From Halomonas saccharevitans (GTDB lineage Bacteria > Pseudomonadota > Gammaproteobacteria > Pseudomonadales > Halomonadaceae): a stretch of DNA of 64,000 nucleotides. The stretch is from contig NZ_FPAQ01000011.1 in NCBI RefSeq assembly GCF_900116405.1, positions 1 to 64,000 of the forward strand. The letters are read 5' to 3'. The first letter of the stretch is position 1; the number at the start of each line of letters is the position of its first letter. Positions 47,884-58,055 of this stretch are shown here, in pieces. The position numbers and the translations under genes were made by a program. The notes beneath the pieces are model-generated. The model searched no databases and was not told the DNA's origin. It saw only the letters and a program-made list of their open reading frames with translations.

Positions 47884-48613
47884 TCCTCATCTGGCACGGG
47901 AAGCGGACGCCGTTCGGCTGTTCCGGGAACCCGAGGGCGGCGCCGGGGTCGCAATCCGGGCAACGCTGAAACGCGACCTGGTGCTGTTGATGCGCCGACG
48001 CAGCGAGGTGTTGAACCCGCTGGTGTTCTTCGCCCTGGTGATCACCCTGTTCCCGATCGGCATTTCGCCGGACCCGGAGCTGCTGGCGACCATCGCGCCG
48101 GGCCTTCTGTGGGTGGCGGCGCTGCTCGCGGCCCTGCTGTCCCTGGATAGCCTGTTTCGCAGCGACTACGAGGACGGCTCCCTGGAGCAGCTGCTGCTCT
48201 CGCCCCAGCCGCTGCCGGCGCTGGCGCTGGCCAAGGTGGCGGTGCACTGGCTGTTGACCGGTCTGCCGCTGGCGCTGATGGCACCGATACTGGGCATCAT
48301 GCTGGCGCTGCCGGCGGGCAGCTACGCGGTGCTGGCGCTGTCGCTGGCGCTGGGTAGCGCCAGCCTGAGCCTGATCGGCGCCATCGGCGCGGCGCTGACC
48401 GTGGGGCTATCCCGGGGCGGCGTGCTGCTCTCGCTGCTGGTGTTGCCACTCTATATCCCGGTGCTGATCTTCGGCGCCGGCGCCGTGCAGGCGGCCATCT
48501 TCGGCGAGGGGGTCGCGGCGCACCTGGCGATTCTCGGGGCGCTTCTGGCAGTCGCGCTGATCCTGGCCCCCTGGGCGATCGCGGCGTCACTGCGCATCAG
48601 TATCAACGGTTGA
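47870..48613 (+). CDS. ccmB: CcmB, heme-exporter membrane subunit
   Basis: A 247-residue membrane protein with six hydrophobic segments and the conserved start of the family, [24 protein letters not shown], at residue 31. The N-terminal extension before it is hydrophilic and may be shorter in vivo. It overlaps ccmA by 14 bases. Confidence 0.93.
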   Translation: MSNSDPHLAREADAVRLFREPEGGAGVAIRATLKRDLVLLMRRRSEVLNPLVFFALVITLFPIGISPDPELLATIAPGLLWVAALLAALLSLDSLFRSDYEDGSLEQLLLSPQPLPALALAKVAVHWLLTGLPLALMAPILGIMLALPAGSYAVLALSLALGSASLSLIGAIGAALTVGLSRGGVLLSLLVLPLYIPVLIFGAGAVQAAIFGEGVAAHLAILGALLAVALILAPWAIAASLRISING

Positions 48614-48627
48614 GGACGACAATCGGC

Positions 48628-49368
48628 ATGTGGGCCTTCATACATAAGCTCGGATCCCCCAAGTGGTTCTATGGCATCAGCGCACGGCTCTCGCCCTGGT
48701 TCTGGGCGGCGGCGGCGCTGTTGATCGTCGTCGGCAGCGTCTGGGGGCTGGCCTTCGCGCCCGCCGACTACCAGCAGGGCAACAGCTTTCGCATCATCTA
48801 CGTGCACGTGCCCGCGGCCTTCCTGGCGCAGTCCATCTTCGTCAGCATGGCGATCGCCGGGTTCGTCTTCATGGTCTGGAAGATCAAGGTCGCCGACATG
48901 GCCGCGGCGATGATGGCCCCGCTGGGCGCGGCCATGACCTTCGTGGCACTGTTCTCCGGCGCGGTCTGGGGCGTGCCCACCTGGGGCACCTGGTGGATGT
49001 GGGACGCGCGCCTCACCTCGATGCTGATCCTGCTGTTTCTGTACTTCGGCGTGATCGCCCTGCGCGGCGCCTTCGCAAGCCGCGACAGCGCCTCCCGCGC
49101 CGCCTCGGTGCTGGCCATGGTCGGCGTGATCAACATTCCTATCATCAAGTACTCGGTGGACTGGTGGTACACCCTGCACCAGCCCGCCACCTTCAGCGTC
49201 ACCTCGCGCCCGGCCATGCCGTTGGAGATGTGGGCGCCGCTGCTGATCATGGTGCTGGGCTTCTACTGTTTCTTCATCGCGGTGACCCTGATGCGCACGC
49301 GCAGCGAGATCCTGCGTCGCGAATCGAACAAGCGCTGGGTGCGTGAGCTCGCCGGGGAGGTGAACTGA
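48628..49368 (+). CDS. ccmC: CcmC, heme-handling membrane protein
   Basis: A 246-residue member of the heme-handling protein family that loads heme onto CcmE. It has six membrane segments, the tryptophan-rich WWD signature [13 protein letters not shown] and flanking histidines in IYVHVPAA and YTLHQPA. I prefer the ATG at 48628 ([21 protein letters not shown] upstream) over a TTG six codons earlier. Confidence 0.95.
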   Translation: MWAFIHKLGSPKWFYGISARLSPWFWAAAALLIVVGSVWGLAFAPADYQQGNSFRIIYVHVPAAFLAQSIFVSMAIAGFVFMVWKIKVADMAAAMMAPLGAAMTFVALFSGAVWGVPTWGTWWMWDARLTSMLILLFLYFGVIALRGAFASRDSASRAASVLAMVGVINIPIIKYSVDWWYTLHQPATFSVTSRPAMPLEMWAPLLIMVLGFYCFFIAVTLMRTRSEILRRESNKRWVRELAGEVN

Positions 49369-49592
49369 TGGCCTTCGATTCCCTCTCGGCCTTCCTCGCC
49401 ATGGGCGGCCACGGCGTCTACGTGTGGGCCTCCTGGGGCCTGACCGGTCTGCTGCTGGTCGGCGTGGTTCTCCACGCCCGCGCCGAGCGCCGAGCGCTGC
49501 TGCGCGACCTGCGCCGCCGGGCACGACGCGAGCAGCGCCGCGGCGCCTCGACACCGGTTTCACATCAAGAGGGCCACGCCCGTGAGAGCTAA
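49368..49592 (+). CDS. ccmD: CcmD, small heme-exporter subunit
   Basis: A 74-residue membrane protein with one helix (about residues 17-38) followed by an arginine-rich cytoplasmic tail. The GHGVYVWASWGLT segment is the CcmD hallmark. It starts within the ccmC stop and overlaps ccmE by 11 bases. Confidence 0.9.
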   Translation: MAFDSLSAFLAMGGHGVYVWASWGLTGLLLVGVVLHARAERRALLRDLRRRARREQRRGASTPVSHQEGHARES

Positions 49593-50088
49593 ACGCAAGC
49601 AGAAACTGTTCGTGATACTGGGGCTGGTCTCGCTGGCCGCCATCGCCGTGGGCCTGACGCTCTACGCGCTGCGCAGCAACATCAACCTCTTCTTCAGCCC
49701 GGTGCAGATCACCGCCGGCGATGCCCCGCTGGAGCGCCAGATTCGCGCCGGCGGCATGGTCCGCGAGGGCACGGTGGAGCGTGACCCGGAAAGCCTCGAG
49801 GTCGTGTTTACCGTGACCGACTATGTCGAAGACGTCGAGGTGCGCTACAGCGGCATCCTGCCCGACCTGTTCCGCGAGGGGCAGGGCGTGGTGGTGGTCG
49901 GTGAGCTCCAGCAGGGCGGCTGGCTGCGTGCCGACCAGGTGCTGGCTCGCCATGACGAGAACTACATGCCCCCCGAGGTGGCCCAGGCGCTGGAGGAGGC
50001 CGGCTATTCGCCGGAGGACTACCAGGCCAAGGCGGCCGAGGTGGGCAAACGGCTCGAGGCGCAGAACGACGGCGCCCGTGCGAACTGA
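49582..50088 (+). CDS. ccmE: CcmE, periplasmic heme chaperone
   Basis: A 168-residue membrane-anchored OB-fold protein that covalently binds heme. The start is a GTG with GAGG upstream. The membrane helix is about residues 9-30; the heme-binding His124 and Tyr128 lie in LARHDENYMPPEV. The C-terminal tail is flexible. Confidence 0.95.
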   Translation: MRAKRKQKLFVILGLVSLAAIAVGLTLYALRSNINLFFSPVQITAGDAPLERQIRAGGMVREGTVERDPESLEVVFTVTDYVEDVEVRYSGILPDLFREGQGVVVVGELQQGGWLRADQVLARHDENYMPPEVAQALEEAGYSPEDYQAKAAEVGKRLEAQNDGARAN

Positions 50089-50100
50089 TCCGGAGTGTCC

Positions 50101-52104
50101 ATGCAGACCCTGATGATCCCCGAAATCGGCCACTTCGCCCTGATCATTGCCCTGCTGATGGCCTTGGTCCAGGGCATCATGCCGCTGGCCGGCGCGGCGA
50201 CCCGCCGCCCGCTGTGGATGGCCTACGGGCGGCCCATGGCCACCGGCCAGTTCCTGTTCCTGGCCATCGCCTACGCCTGCCTGACGGCCAGCTATATGCT
50301 GGATGACTTCAGTGTGGCCAACGTGGCCAACAACTCCAACTCGCTGCTGCCCTGGTACTACAAGGCCAGCGCCGTCTGGGGTAACCACGAGGGCTCGGTG
50401 CTGCTGTGGAGCCTGATCCTCGGCGCCTGGACCTTCGCGGTGAGCCGCTTCTCCCGCGAGCTGCCCCGCGACATGCTGGCCCGGGTGCTGGGCGTGATGG
50501 GCCTGGTCAGCGTCGGCTTCCTGGCCTTCGTGCTGATCACCTCCAACCCCTTCGAGCGGCTGCTGCCCAACGTGCCCCAGGATGGCGCCGACCTGAACCC
50601 GCTGCTGCAGGATTTCGGCCTGATCGTCCATCCGCCGATGCTCTACATGGGCTACGTGGGCTTCTCGGTGGTCTTCGCCTTCGCCATCGCCGCCCTGCTG
50701 GGTGGCCGCCTGGACGCCGCCTGGACTCGCTGGGCACGGCCCTGGACCAACATTGCCTGGGCGTTTCTCACCGTGGGCATCGCCCTGGGCAGCTGGTGGG
50801 CTTACTACGAGCTCGGCTGGGGAGGCTGGTGGTTCTGGGATCCGGTCGAGAACGCCTCGCTGCTGCCCTGGCTCGCCGGCACCGCGCTGATCCACTCCCT
50901 GGCGGTGACCGAGAAACGCGGCTCCTTCAAGAGTTGGACGGTGCTGCTGGCGATCTCCACCTTCTCGCTGTCGCTGATGGGCACCTTCCTGGTGCGCTCG
51001 GGGGTGCTCACCTCGGTACACGCCTTCGCCAACGACCCGTCTCGAGGGCTCTTCATCTTGGTGCTGCTGGGCATCACCGTGGGCCTGTCGCTGCTGCTGT
51101 TCGCGCTGCGCGCCCCGCGCGTCAGCCACCAGGTCGCCTTCAGCTGGCTGTCGCGTGACGCCCTGCTGCTGATCAACAACATCCTGCTGGTGATCATGAC
51201 CGTCACGGTGCTGCTGGGCACGGTCTATCCGCTGCTGCTCGACGCCATGGACCTCGGCAAGATCAGCGTCGGCCCGCCCTACTTCAATGCGCTCTTCGTG
51301 CCGCTCACCGTGGTGCTGTGCCTGTTCATGGGGCTGGGGCCGCTGGCGCGCTGGAAGCGCACCGGCGGGCGGGACCTGCTCAAGCGCAGCTGGCTGGCCG
51401 GTCTGCTGGCGCTGATCATTGGCGCCCTGGCGCCGCTGCTCTACCGCGGCGAGTGGAACCTGCAGGTGAGCCTCGGCGTGCTGATCTCGCTGTGGGTCGT
51501 GCTGCCCATGGTCCGTGACCTCTGGGTCAAGACGCGCCATTCGTCCGGCCGGCTGGCCGGCGCCAAGCGCCTGTCGCTGGCCTACTGGGGCATGATCCTC
51601 GGCCACCTCGGCGTGGCGGTGACGATCATCGGCGTCACCGTGGTCTCCAACTACGCCATCGACCGCAACGTGCGCATGGGGGTGGGCGATAGCGTCGAGC
51701 TCGCCGGCTACACCTTCACCATGACCGAGCTCGGCAGCCGTCGCGGCCCCAACTTCCTGGCCGATTTCGCCGAGATCGAGGTGCGCCGCGGCGATAGCCA
51801 GCGCACCTTCGCCATGACCCCCGAGAAGCGTCTCTACCTCGCCCGGGGCATGCCGATGACCGATGTCGCGCTGCGCCCTGGATTGTTCCGCGACCTCTAC
51901 GTCGCCATGGGCGAGGACCTCGAGGACGGCAGCTGGGCCATGCGTCTGCAGTACAAGCCCTTCGTGCGCTGGCTGTGGCTGGGCGGGCTCTTGATGGCGG
52001 CTGGCGGCATCCTGGCGGTGGCCGATCGCCGCTACCGGCGTACCGTAACCGCCCGCGACCCCGAGCAGGGCGTCGCGGCCGAGCCCAGGGAGGCCACGGC
52101 ATGA
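50101..52104 (+). CDS. ccmF: CcmF, cytochrome c heme lyase core
   Basis: A 667-residue polytopic protein that attaches heme to apocytochrome c together with CcmH and CcmI. The WWD domain is GWGGWWFWDPVENASLLPWL, with conserved histidines in WGNHEGS, LIVHPPMLYMGY and LIHSLAVTEKRG. I start at the ATG at 50101 (GGAG upstream); a GTG lies two codons earlier. It overlaps ccmG by four bases. Confidence 0.96.
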   Translation: MQTLMIPEIGHFALIIALLMALVQGIMPLAGAATRRPLWMAYGRPMATGQFLFLAIAYACLTASYMLDDFSVANVANNSNSLLPWYYKASAVWGNHEGSVLLWSLILGAWTFAVSRFSRELPRDMLARVLGVMGLVSVGFLAFVLITSNPFERLLPNVPQDGADLNPLLQDFGLIVHPPMLYMGYVGFSVVFAFAIAALLGGRLDAAWTRWARPWTNIAWAFLTVGIALGSWWAYYELGWGGWWFWDPVENASLLPWLAGTALIHSLAVTEKRGSFKSWTVLLAISTFSLSLMGTFLVRSGVLTSVHAFANDPSRGLFILVLLGITVGLSLLLFALRAPRVSHQVAFSWLSRDALLLINNILLVIMTVTVLLGTVYPLLLDAMDLGKISVGPPYFNALFVPLTVVLCLFMGLGPLARWKRTGGRDLLKRSWLAGLLALIIGALAPLLYRGEWNLQVSLGVLISLWVVLPMVRDLWVKTRHSSGRLAGAKRLSLAYWGMILGHLGVAVTIIGVTVVSNYAIDRNVRMGVGDSVELAGYTFTMTELGSRRGPNFLADFAEIEVRRGDSQRTFAMTPEKRLYLARGMPMTDVALRPGLFRDLYVAMGEDLEDGSWAMRLQYKPFVRWLWLGGLLMAAGGILAVADRRYRRTVTARDPEQGVAAEPREATA

Positions 52105-52631
52105 AGCGTCGCCTGCTGCTGCTGCTGCCGCTGCTCGGTTTCCTGGTGCTCGGGGGCTTCCTCTACCAGGGCCTGGCGATGAATCCCTTCGATCGCGACT
52201 CGGCGCTGATGGCCCGGGACTTCCCGGCCTTCGAGCTGACGACCCTGGAGGACCCGGAGCGGGTGGTGGACGAATCCCTGCTCACCGGCGAGGTCACCCT
52301 GGTCAACGTCTGGGGCGAGTGGTGCCCGACCTGCAAGCAGGAGATGCCGCAACTGCTCGACCTGGCCGATCGCGGCGTGCGCCTGGTCGGCGTCGACTAC
52401 AAGGACACCCGGGAGAAGGGCCGCGAGTTCCTGGCCGAGTTCGGCAACCCCTTCGAGGTCAACGTCTTCGACCCCGAGGGCAGCCTCGGCTTCGATCTCG
52501 GCGTCTACGGCGCCCCGGAGACCTTCCTGGTCGATGCCGACGGCATCATTCGCTATCACCATACCGGCTACATCAAGCCGGAAGACGTGCGCGACACGAT
52601 CCTGCCGGAGGTGGAAAAATGGCGAGAGTGA
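52101..52631 (+). CDS. ccmG: CcmG/DsbE thiol-disulfide oxidoreductase
   Basis: A 176-residue thioredoxin-fold protein anchored in the inner membrane by an N-terminal helix. The active site is WCPTC in VNVWGEWCPTCKQEMPQL, and the acidic YGAPETFLVD loop with cis-proline is typical. It keeps the CXXCH thiols of apocytochrome c reduced. Confidence 0.96.
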   Translation: MKRRLLLLLPLLGFLVLGGFLYQGLAMNPFDRDSALMARDFPAFELTTLEDPERVVDESLLTGEVTLVNVWGEWCPTCKQEMPQLLDLADRGVRLVGVDYKDTREKGREFLAEFGNPFEVNVFDPEGSLGFDLGVYGAPETFLVDADGIIRYHHTGYIKPEDVRDTILPEVEKWRE

Positions 52632-53089
52632 TCCGCGGCCTGCTGGCCGCCCTGCTTCTGTTGCCGCTGTTCGCCCAGGCGGGCGGCATCGAGGTGCGTC
52701 AGTTCGACGACCCGGTGACCGAGCAGCGCTACCAGGATCTGACGGCGAGCCTGCGCTGCCCCAAGTGCGAGAACCAGGCGATCGGCGACTCCGACTCGCC
52801 GATCGCCGGCGACATGCGTGACCGAGTCTACGTTCAGCTTCAGGATGGCCGCTCCGACAAGGAGATACTGGACTTCATGGTGAGCCGCTTCGGCGACTAC
52901 GTGCTCTACAATCCGCGTCTCGAGGGCCGCACCCTGCTGCTGTGGGGGCTGCCCGCGGCGCTGGTGCTGCTCGGCGCCCTGGTGGTGGTGCTGATGGTGC
53001 GCGCGCGTCGCCGCAGCTCGGCCCGCGCCCTGAGCGCCGAGGAGCGTGATCGCCTGGATGCCCTGATCAATCGCGAGAGAACCGAATGA
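52619..53089 (+). CDS. ccmH: CcmH, cytochrome c maturation thioredoxin-like subunit
   Basis: A 156-residue protein with a signal peptide (ending near AQAGG), the three-helix domain with the CXXC in LRCPKCENQAIGDSDSPIA, and a C-terminal membrane helix (about 104-126). It is the short form; the TPR part is encoded separately as ccmI. It overlaps ccmG by 13 bases. Confidence 0.95.
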   Translation: MARVIRGLLAALLLLPLFAQAGGIEVRQFDDPVTEQRYQDLTASLRCPKCENQAIGDSDSPIAGDMRDRVYVQLQDGRSDKEILDFMVSRFGDYVLYNPRLEGRTLLLWGLPAALVLLGALVVVLMVRARRRSSARALSAEERDRLDALINRERTE

Positions 53090-54330
53090 CCCTGCTATGG
53101 ATCGCCCTGGCCGTGCTGCTGCTGCCGGCCCTGTGGTTGCTGGTGGCCCCACTTCGTCGTGCCGCCGCTGTGCGCGCGGCTCAGCGTGATTTCGAGGCCA
53201 ACGATCGCACCACCGAACAGAATCTTGCCATCTATCGTCGCCGGCTGGCGTCGCTTCAGGCCGCCCACGCGCGCGGCGAGATCGATGCCGCCCGCCTAGA
53301 GGAAGATCGCCTGGAGCTCGAGCGCAGCCTGCTCGAGGACACCGAGCATCTCGAGCGCGCTCCGCTGGCATCGGCCGCCTCCGGCCGGCTGGTGGTGCCG
53401 GTGGTGATGGTGGCCGTGGTGCTGGTCAGCGTCTTCTGGTATCTCCGCGAGGGCGCCGAGGGCGACCTCGCCCTCTACACCGTGCAGCAGCAGGTGATGA
53501 GCGACCCCGAGGGCTCGCTGCCGGTGCTGATCGAGCGCCTCGAGGAGCAGGCCCAGCGCCAGCCCGATAACCCCAACGTCTGGCGCTCGCTGTTCCCGCT
53601 CTATCGCGACAGCGGCCGCATCGACGCGGCCACGCGCGCCTTGGAGCGGCTGGTCGCGCTGGAGGGGCGCCAGCCCTGGCTGCTCGCCGAGCTCGCCCAG
53701 ATCCGCTACTTCGCCGCCGGCCGCGAGATGACCGCCGAGGTCCAGGCGCTGGTCGACGAGGTGTTGGCCATGGAGCCCGCCCAGCCCACGGTAATCGGCA
53801 TGCTCGGTATCGAGGCCTTCGAGGCCGGCGACTTTGAAGCCGCCATTGACCACTGGCGCCGCGCCATCGCCGGCATGAACAACCCGGACTCCGCCGAGGC
53901 CCTGCGCGAGGGCATCCGCGTGGCCCAGCAACGCCTGGGCGTGACTCCCGATCCGGCCAAGCCGGCGGTTGCCGAGGGGCCTGGCATCGCCGTGCGGGTC
54001 AGCCTGGCCGACGAGCTCGCCGGTCGGCTCAATGATGACGCCACCGTCTTCGTGGTGGCCCGCGACCCCGCCGGCGAGCTGCCGCCGCTGGCCGTGGCTC
54101 GGGCGCGGCTCGGCGAGTTGCCGCTTACCACGGTGCTCAATGATGCCGACGCCATGGCGCCGATGGCCAAGCTCTCCCAGGTCGAGACGGCGCGGCTGAC
54201 GGTGCGCGTTTCCCAGAGCGGGGAGGCCACGCCGCAGCCCGGCGATCTGGTCGGCACCCTCGGCAGGGTCTCGGTGGGCATGATCGACGGCGATGCCGTC
54301 GAGGTGGTGATCGACCGGGTCGTCGAGTGA
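53086..54330 (+). CDS. ccmI: CcmI, apocytochrome c chaperone
   Basis: A 414-residue membrane protein. Two N-terminal helices flank a cytoplasmic coiled coil (about residues 35-90), then a periplasmic TPR region (about 130-290) and a C-terminal beta domain (300-414, ISLADEL-like VRVSLADELAGRL). It presents apocytochrome to CcmF/CcmH. Start overlaps the ccmH stop, and smc begins four bases after its stop, so smc may be read from the ccm message. Confidence 0.92.
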   Translation: MTLLWIALAVLLLPALWLLVAPLRRAAAVRAAQRDFEANDRTTEQNLAIYRRRLASLQAAHARGEIDAARLEEDRLELERSLLEDTEHLERAPLASAASGRLVVPVVMVAVVLVSVFWYLREGAEGDLALYTVQQQVMSDPEGSLPVLIERLEEQAQRQPDNPNVWRSLFPLYRDSGRIDAATRALERLVALEGRQPWLLAELAQIRYFAAGREMTAEVQALVDEVLAMEPAQPTVIGMLGIEAFEAGDFEAAIDHWRRAIAGMNNPDSAEALREGIRVAQQRLGVTPDPAKPAVAEGPGIAVRVSLADELAGRLNDDATVFVVARDPAGELPPLAVARARLGELPLTTVLNDADAMAPMAKLSQVETARLTVRVSQSGEATPQPGDLVGTLGRVSVGMIDGDAVEVVIDRVVE

Positions 54331-54334
54331 GTCC

Positions 54335-57300
54335 ATGCGCCTGACATCGATCCGCCTGGCGGGCTTCAAGTCCTTCGTCGACCCGGTCACGGTGCCCTTC
54401 GATGGCAACATGACCGCCATCGTCGGCCCCAACGGCTGCGGCAAGTCCAACATCATCGATGCCGTGCGCTGGGTCATGGGCGAGTCCTCGGCCAAGACCC
54501 TGCGCGGCGAGTCGATGACCGACGTCATCTTCAACGGCTCCACCGGGCGCAAGCCGGTGGGCATGGCCTCCATCGAGCTGATCTTCGACAACCGCGACGG
54601 CGCCATGGGCGGCATCTACGCCCAGTACGCCGAGATCGCGGTCAAGCGTCAGGTCACCCGCGACTCCCAGTCCAACTACTTCTTCAACGGCCAGAAGTGC
54701 CGGCGTCGCGATATCGCCGATCTGTTCCTGGGCACCGGCCTCGGGCCGCGCTCCTACGCCATCATCGGCCAGGGCATGATCTCGCGGCTGATCGAGGCCC
54801 GCCCCGAGGAGCTGCGCGCCACCCTCGAGGAGGCCGCCGGCATCTCCAAGTACAAGGAGCGGCGACGCGAGACCGAGAACCGCATGCGCCGCACCCAGGA
54901 GAACCTGGAGCGTCTGGAGGACATCCGCGAGGAGCTCGACAAGCAGCTCGAGCGCTTGAAGCGCCAGGCCGAGGCGGCCAGGCGCTACCAGAACCTCAAG
55001 CAGGAGGAGCATCGCCTCAAGGGCGAGCTTTCGCTGCTGCGTGGCCGCGCCCTGCGCGCCAGCCAGACCGAGGAGGAGACCCGCGTCCGCGAGTTCGAGA
55101 CCGCGGTGGAGCGCGAGGTGCTGGGCATGCGCCAGGCCGAGACGCGCCTCGAGGAGGCCCGCGCCGAGCACGACCGCCTGGCCGAGGAGCTGGACGGTCG
55201 GCAGTCGAGCTTCTACGAGACCACCACCGCCATCGCCCGCCTGGAGCAGGACCTGGAGCACACCCGCTCCCGCGACCAGCAGCTGGCGCGGGATCTCGAG
55301 GCCGCGCGCCGCGAGCTCGCCGAGCTGGCCCGCCTGGGTGACGACGACGGCGAACGCCTGGCGCGTCTCGAGGAGCGCCTCGAGACCCTGGGGCCCGAGC
55401 AGGAGGAGGTGGCGGAGCAGCTCGCCGAGCTTGAGGCCGCCCTGGAGGAGGCCGAACCGCTGGCAGAGGAGGCCGAGGCCGCCTGGGAGAGCTTCGGCGA
55501 GCGCTGGCAGGAGCAGAGCCGCGAGGCCGAGCGTGCCCAGGATCGCCTGCGCGACCTAGAGGGCCGGCTCGAACGCCTCTCGGCCGACGAACGCCGCCGT
55601 CGCCAGCAGCACGAGGAGCTCCCCGACATCGCCGGCCTCGGCGAGCAGCGTCGTGAGCTCGCCGAGCGCCACGCCGAGCTCGAGGGCCAGCTGGCCGAAC
55701 TCGAGGCGCGTCGCGGCGAACTCCAGGTCGATCGCGACGCCGCCCGCGGCGAGGTGCGCGAGGCCGAGGAGGCCCGCGAGACCGATCGCCAGCGTCGCAG
55801 CACCCTGCAGGGCGAACTGGCCTCGCTGGAGGCCCTGATCGAGGCCGCCCTGGCCGATCACGACGAGGCTCTCGACGCGCACCTGACCGCCCACGGCCTG
55901 GGCGATCAGCCGCGCCTCGGCGAGGCGCTCGAGGTCGAGCCCGGCTGGGAGGAGGCGGTCTCCTGGGTGCTGTCGCCCTGGTTGAGTGCGCGCCTGGCGC
56001 CGCGGGACGCGTCCCGGGAAGCCATGGCGGCGCCGCCCCAGGCCGAGCTCGGCCTGCTCGAGGCCGATGAGGTGAGCGCCCCGGCGGGAAGTCTCGCCGT
56101 TCGGGTGCGCGGCGCCGGAGCGGCCGGCCAGTGGCTCGCCGGCATCCGCTGCGTCGAGAGCCGGGAGGCGGCCTGGGCCGCGCGCGAGGCGCTCGCCGCC
56201 GGCGAGAGCCTGATTACCCCCGACGGCCTCTGGCTCGGTGCGGGCTGGGTGCGTCATCGCGGTGCCGGTGCCGGGCCCGATGCCCTGCTGGTCAGCCGGC
56301 GTCGCGAGGCCGAGGTGCGCGAGTCTCTCGGCGAGGTGGAGGCGCGCCTCGGCGAGCAGGAAGAGCGTCTCGAGGCGGCCGCGGCCCGGGTCGAGCAGCG
56401 CGAGTCGGCCCTGGAGCAGACGCGCCAGGAGGAGCGCGAGCTCGAACAGCAGCGCCAGCAGCTGGCCGTGCAGGAGAGTGGGCTCGCCAGCCGACTCGAG
56501 CACCTGGAAGGGCGCGCCGCCGAGCTTGCCGAGGAACTCGAGGGGCTGGCCGAAAACCGCGAGGAGGCGATGCTGGCCCTGGAAGAGGCGCGCGAGCAGT
56601 GGCAGGCGGCCATGGCCCGGTTGGAGGAGGGCGCCGAGACCCGCGAGCGTCTCGAGCGGCAGCGCCGCGAGGCCAGGGAGCGGCTGGCCGCGCTGCGCAC
56701 TCGCCAGCGTCCGCTGGCCGACCAGGCTCAGCGTCTGGCCCTCGAGCAGGAGCGGACGACCACCGAGCGTACGGGCCTGGCCGAGCAGCAGGGGCGGGCC
56801 GGCGAGGCCCGGGAGCGCCTCGAGCTGCGCTGCGCCGAGCTGGAGGAGGCCCGCGAGGGGCTCCACGAGCCTGACGAGGAGCGCCGCGAACGCCTCGACG
56901 AGCTGCTGGCCCGCCGCGAGCGCGAGGAGCGAGTGCTCAACGAGACTCGCGCCCGGGCCGCCGAGCTGGTCGAACGCCTGCGCGAGGACGAGCAGGCCCG
57001 CCAGGGGCACGAGCGCAACCTCGAGGGTGCCCGCGAACGCCTGCAGGAGTCGCGCATGCAGGTCCAGGCCCTCGCCCTCAAGGCCGAGACCCAGGACGAG
57101 CAGCTTGCCGAGCTGAACCACGATGCCGCGAACCTGGCCGAGCATCTCGATCCCAACGCCACCGAATCCGCCTGGCAGACTCGGCTGGAGGAGGTCGGCG
57201 AGCGCATCCGGCGGCTGGGCGCCATCAACCTGGCGGCCATCGAGGAGTATGACCAGCAGGCCGAGCGCCGCGACTACCTGGAGGCCCAGCACGCCGAGCT

Positions 57301-57829
57301 CAGCGAGGCCCTGGAGACTCTGGATCGGGCGATCCGCCGGATCGATCAGGAAACACGGTCGCGATTCCGCGACACCTTCGAGCGAGTCAACAACGGCCTG
57401 CAGGAACTTTTTCCGCGAGTGTTCGGTGGCGGAACCGCATGGCTGACGCTGACCGGCGAGGATTTGCTGGAGACCGGCGTGGCCATCATGGCGCGTCCTC
57501 CCGGCAAGAAGAACAGCACCATTCATCTGCTCTCGGGCGGCGAAAAGGCGCTCACCGCGCTGTCGATGGTCTTCGCCATCTTTCAGCTCAATCCGGCGCC
57601 CTTCTGCATGCTCGATGAAGTCGATGCGCCGCTGGATGATGCCAACGTCGGACGCTACGCCAAGCTGGTGAAGGAGATGTCTGATACCGTTCAGTTCATC
57701 TACATTACCCACAACAAGATTGCCATGGAGGCATCGGAACGGTTGATGGGGGTCACCATGCAGGAGCCGGGCGTATCGCGCCTGGTATCGGTAGGCGTGG
57801 AGGAGGCCGCGGCCCTGGCCGATGCCTGA
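54335..57829 (+). CDS. smc: Chromosome segregation ATPase SMC
   Basis: An 1164-residue condensin subunit. The N-terminal head has FKSF and Walker A GPNGCGKS (31-38); two long Glu/Arg/Ala-rich coiled coils flank a hinge near residues 520-650; the C-terminal head has LLSGGEKALTALSMVFAIF and the Walker B MLDEVDAPLDDANV. Having SMC rather than MukB fits a Pseudomonas or Halomonas-type gammaproteobacterium. It follows ccmI by four bases and precedes zipA. Confidence 0.96.
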   Translation: MRLTSIRLAGFKSFVDPVTVPFDGNMTAIVGPNGCGKSNIIDAVRWVMGESSAKTLRGESMTDVIFNGSTGRKPVGMASIELIFDNRDGAMGGIYAQYAEIAVKRQVTRDSQSNYFFNGQKCRRRDIADLFLGTGLGPRSYAIIGQGMISRLIEARPEELRATLEEAAGISKYKERRRETENRMRRTQENLERLEDIREELDKQLERLKRQAEAARRYQNLKQEEHRLKGELSLLRGRALRASQTEEETRVREFETAVEREVLGMRQAETRLEEARAEHDRLAEELDGRQSSFYETTTAIARLEQDLEHTRSRDQQLARDLEAARRELAELARLGDDDGERLARLEERLETLGPEQEEVAEQLAELEAALEEAEPLAEEAEAAWESFGERWQEQSREAERAQDRLRDLEGRLERLSADERRRRQQHEELPDIAGLGEQRRELAERHAELEGQLAELEARRGELQVDRDAARGEVREAEEARETDRQRRSTLQGELASLEALIEAALADHDEALDAHLTAHGLGDQPRLGEALEVEPGWEEAVSWVLSPWLSARLAPRDASREAMAAPPQAELGLLEADEVSAPAGSLAVRVRGAGAAGQWLAGIRCVESREAAWAAREALAAGESLITPDGLWLGAGWVRHRGAGAGPDALLVSRRREAEVRESLGEVEARLGEQEERLEAAAARVEQRESALEQTRQEERELEQQRQQLAVQESGLASRLEHLEGRAAELAEELEGLAENREEAMLALEEAREQWQAAMARLEEGAETRERLERQRREARERLAALRTRQRPLADQAQRLALEQERTTTERTGLAEQQGRAGEARERLELRCAELEEAREGLHEPDEERRERLDELLARREREERVLNETRARAAELVERLREDEQARQGHERNLEGARERLQESRMQVQALALKAETQDEQLAELNHDAANLAEHLDPNATESAWQTRLEEVGERIRRLGAINLAAIEEYDQQAERRDYLEAQHAELSEALETLDRAIRRIDQETRSRFRDTFERVNNGLQELFPRVFGGGTAWLTLTGEDLLETGVAIMARPPGKKNSTIHLLSGGEKALTALSMVFAIFQLNPAPFCMLDEVDAPLDDANVGRYAKLVKEMSDTVQFIYITHNKIAMEASERLMGVTMQEPGVSRLVSVGVEEAAALADA

Positions 57830-57973
57830 TGGACTTGAACGTCAACGGTAAACGGGTTAACAAGGATGACAATGAAGACGATAGTGCACGGACGCATGGG
57901 GAACCTGAAGGGCGATTGCGAAGGGCAAAGTCGAGTGACGGCATGACAATGCCGAACTTGACAATCAAAAGAA

Positions 57974-58004
57974 TTGGCCCTTTTTTTGGCAGTCGCGCTA
58001 TGCT
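57974..58004 (+). promoter_or_regulatory. Possible zipA promoter
   Basis: TTGGCC (57974-57979) and TATGCT (57999-58004) are 19 bases apart, with an intervening T-run. The spacing is long, so this is a weak call. Confidence 0.3.
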
Positions 58005-58055
58005 GTTGTCGAACAACCATCAGGCATGGCGCCTTAGCAAAAGGCATGACGACCC

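Noticed and set aside
48451-51606. Open frame of 1051 codons on the minus strand opposite ccmB-ccmF
   Set aside because: It spans five certain overlapping genes of the opposite strand and is rich in His, Gln, Gly and Arg, as antisense frames of GC-rich membrane genes are.
54335-57829. Unusual repeats in the middle of smc
   Set aside because: The Glu/Arg/Ala repeats are the normal coiled coils of SMC.
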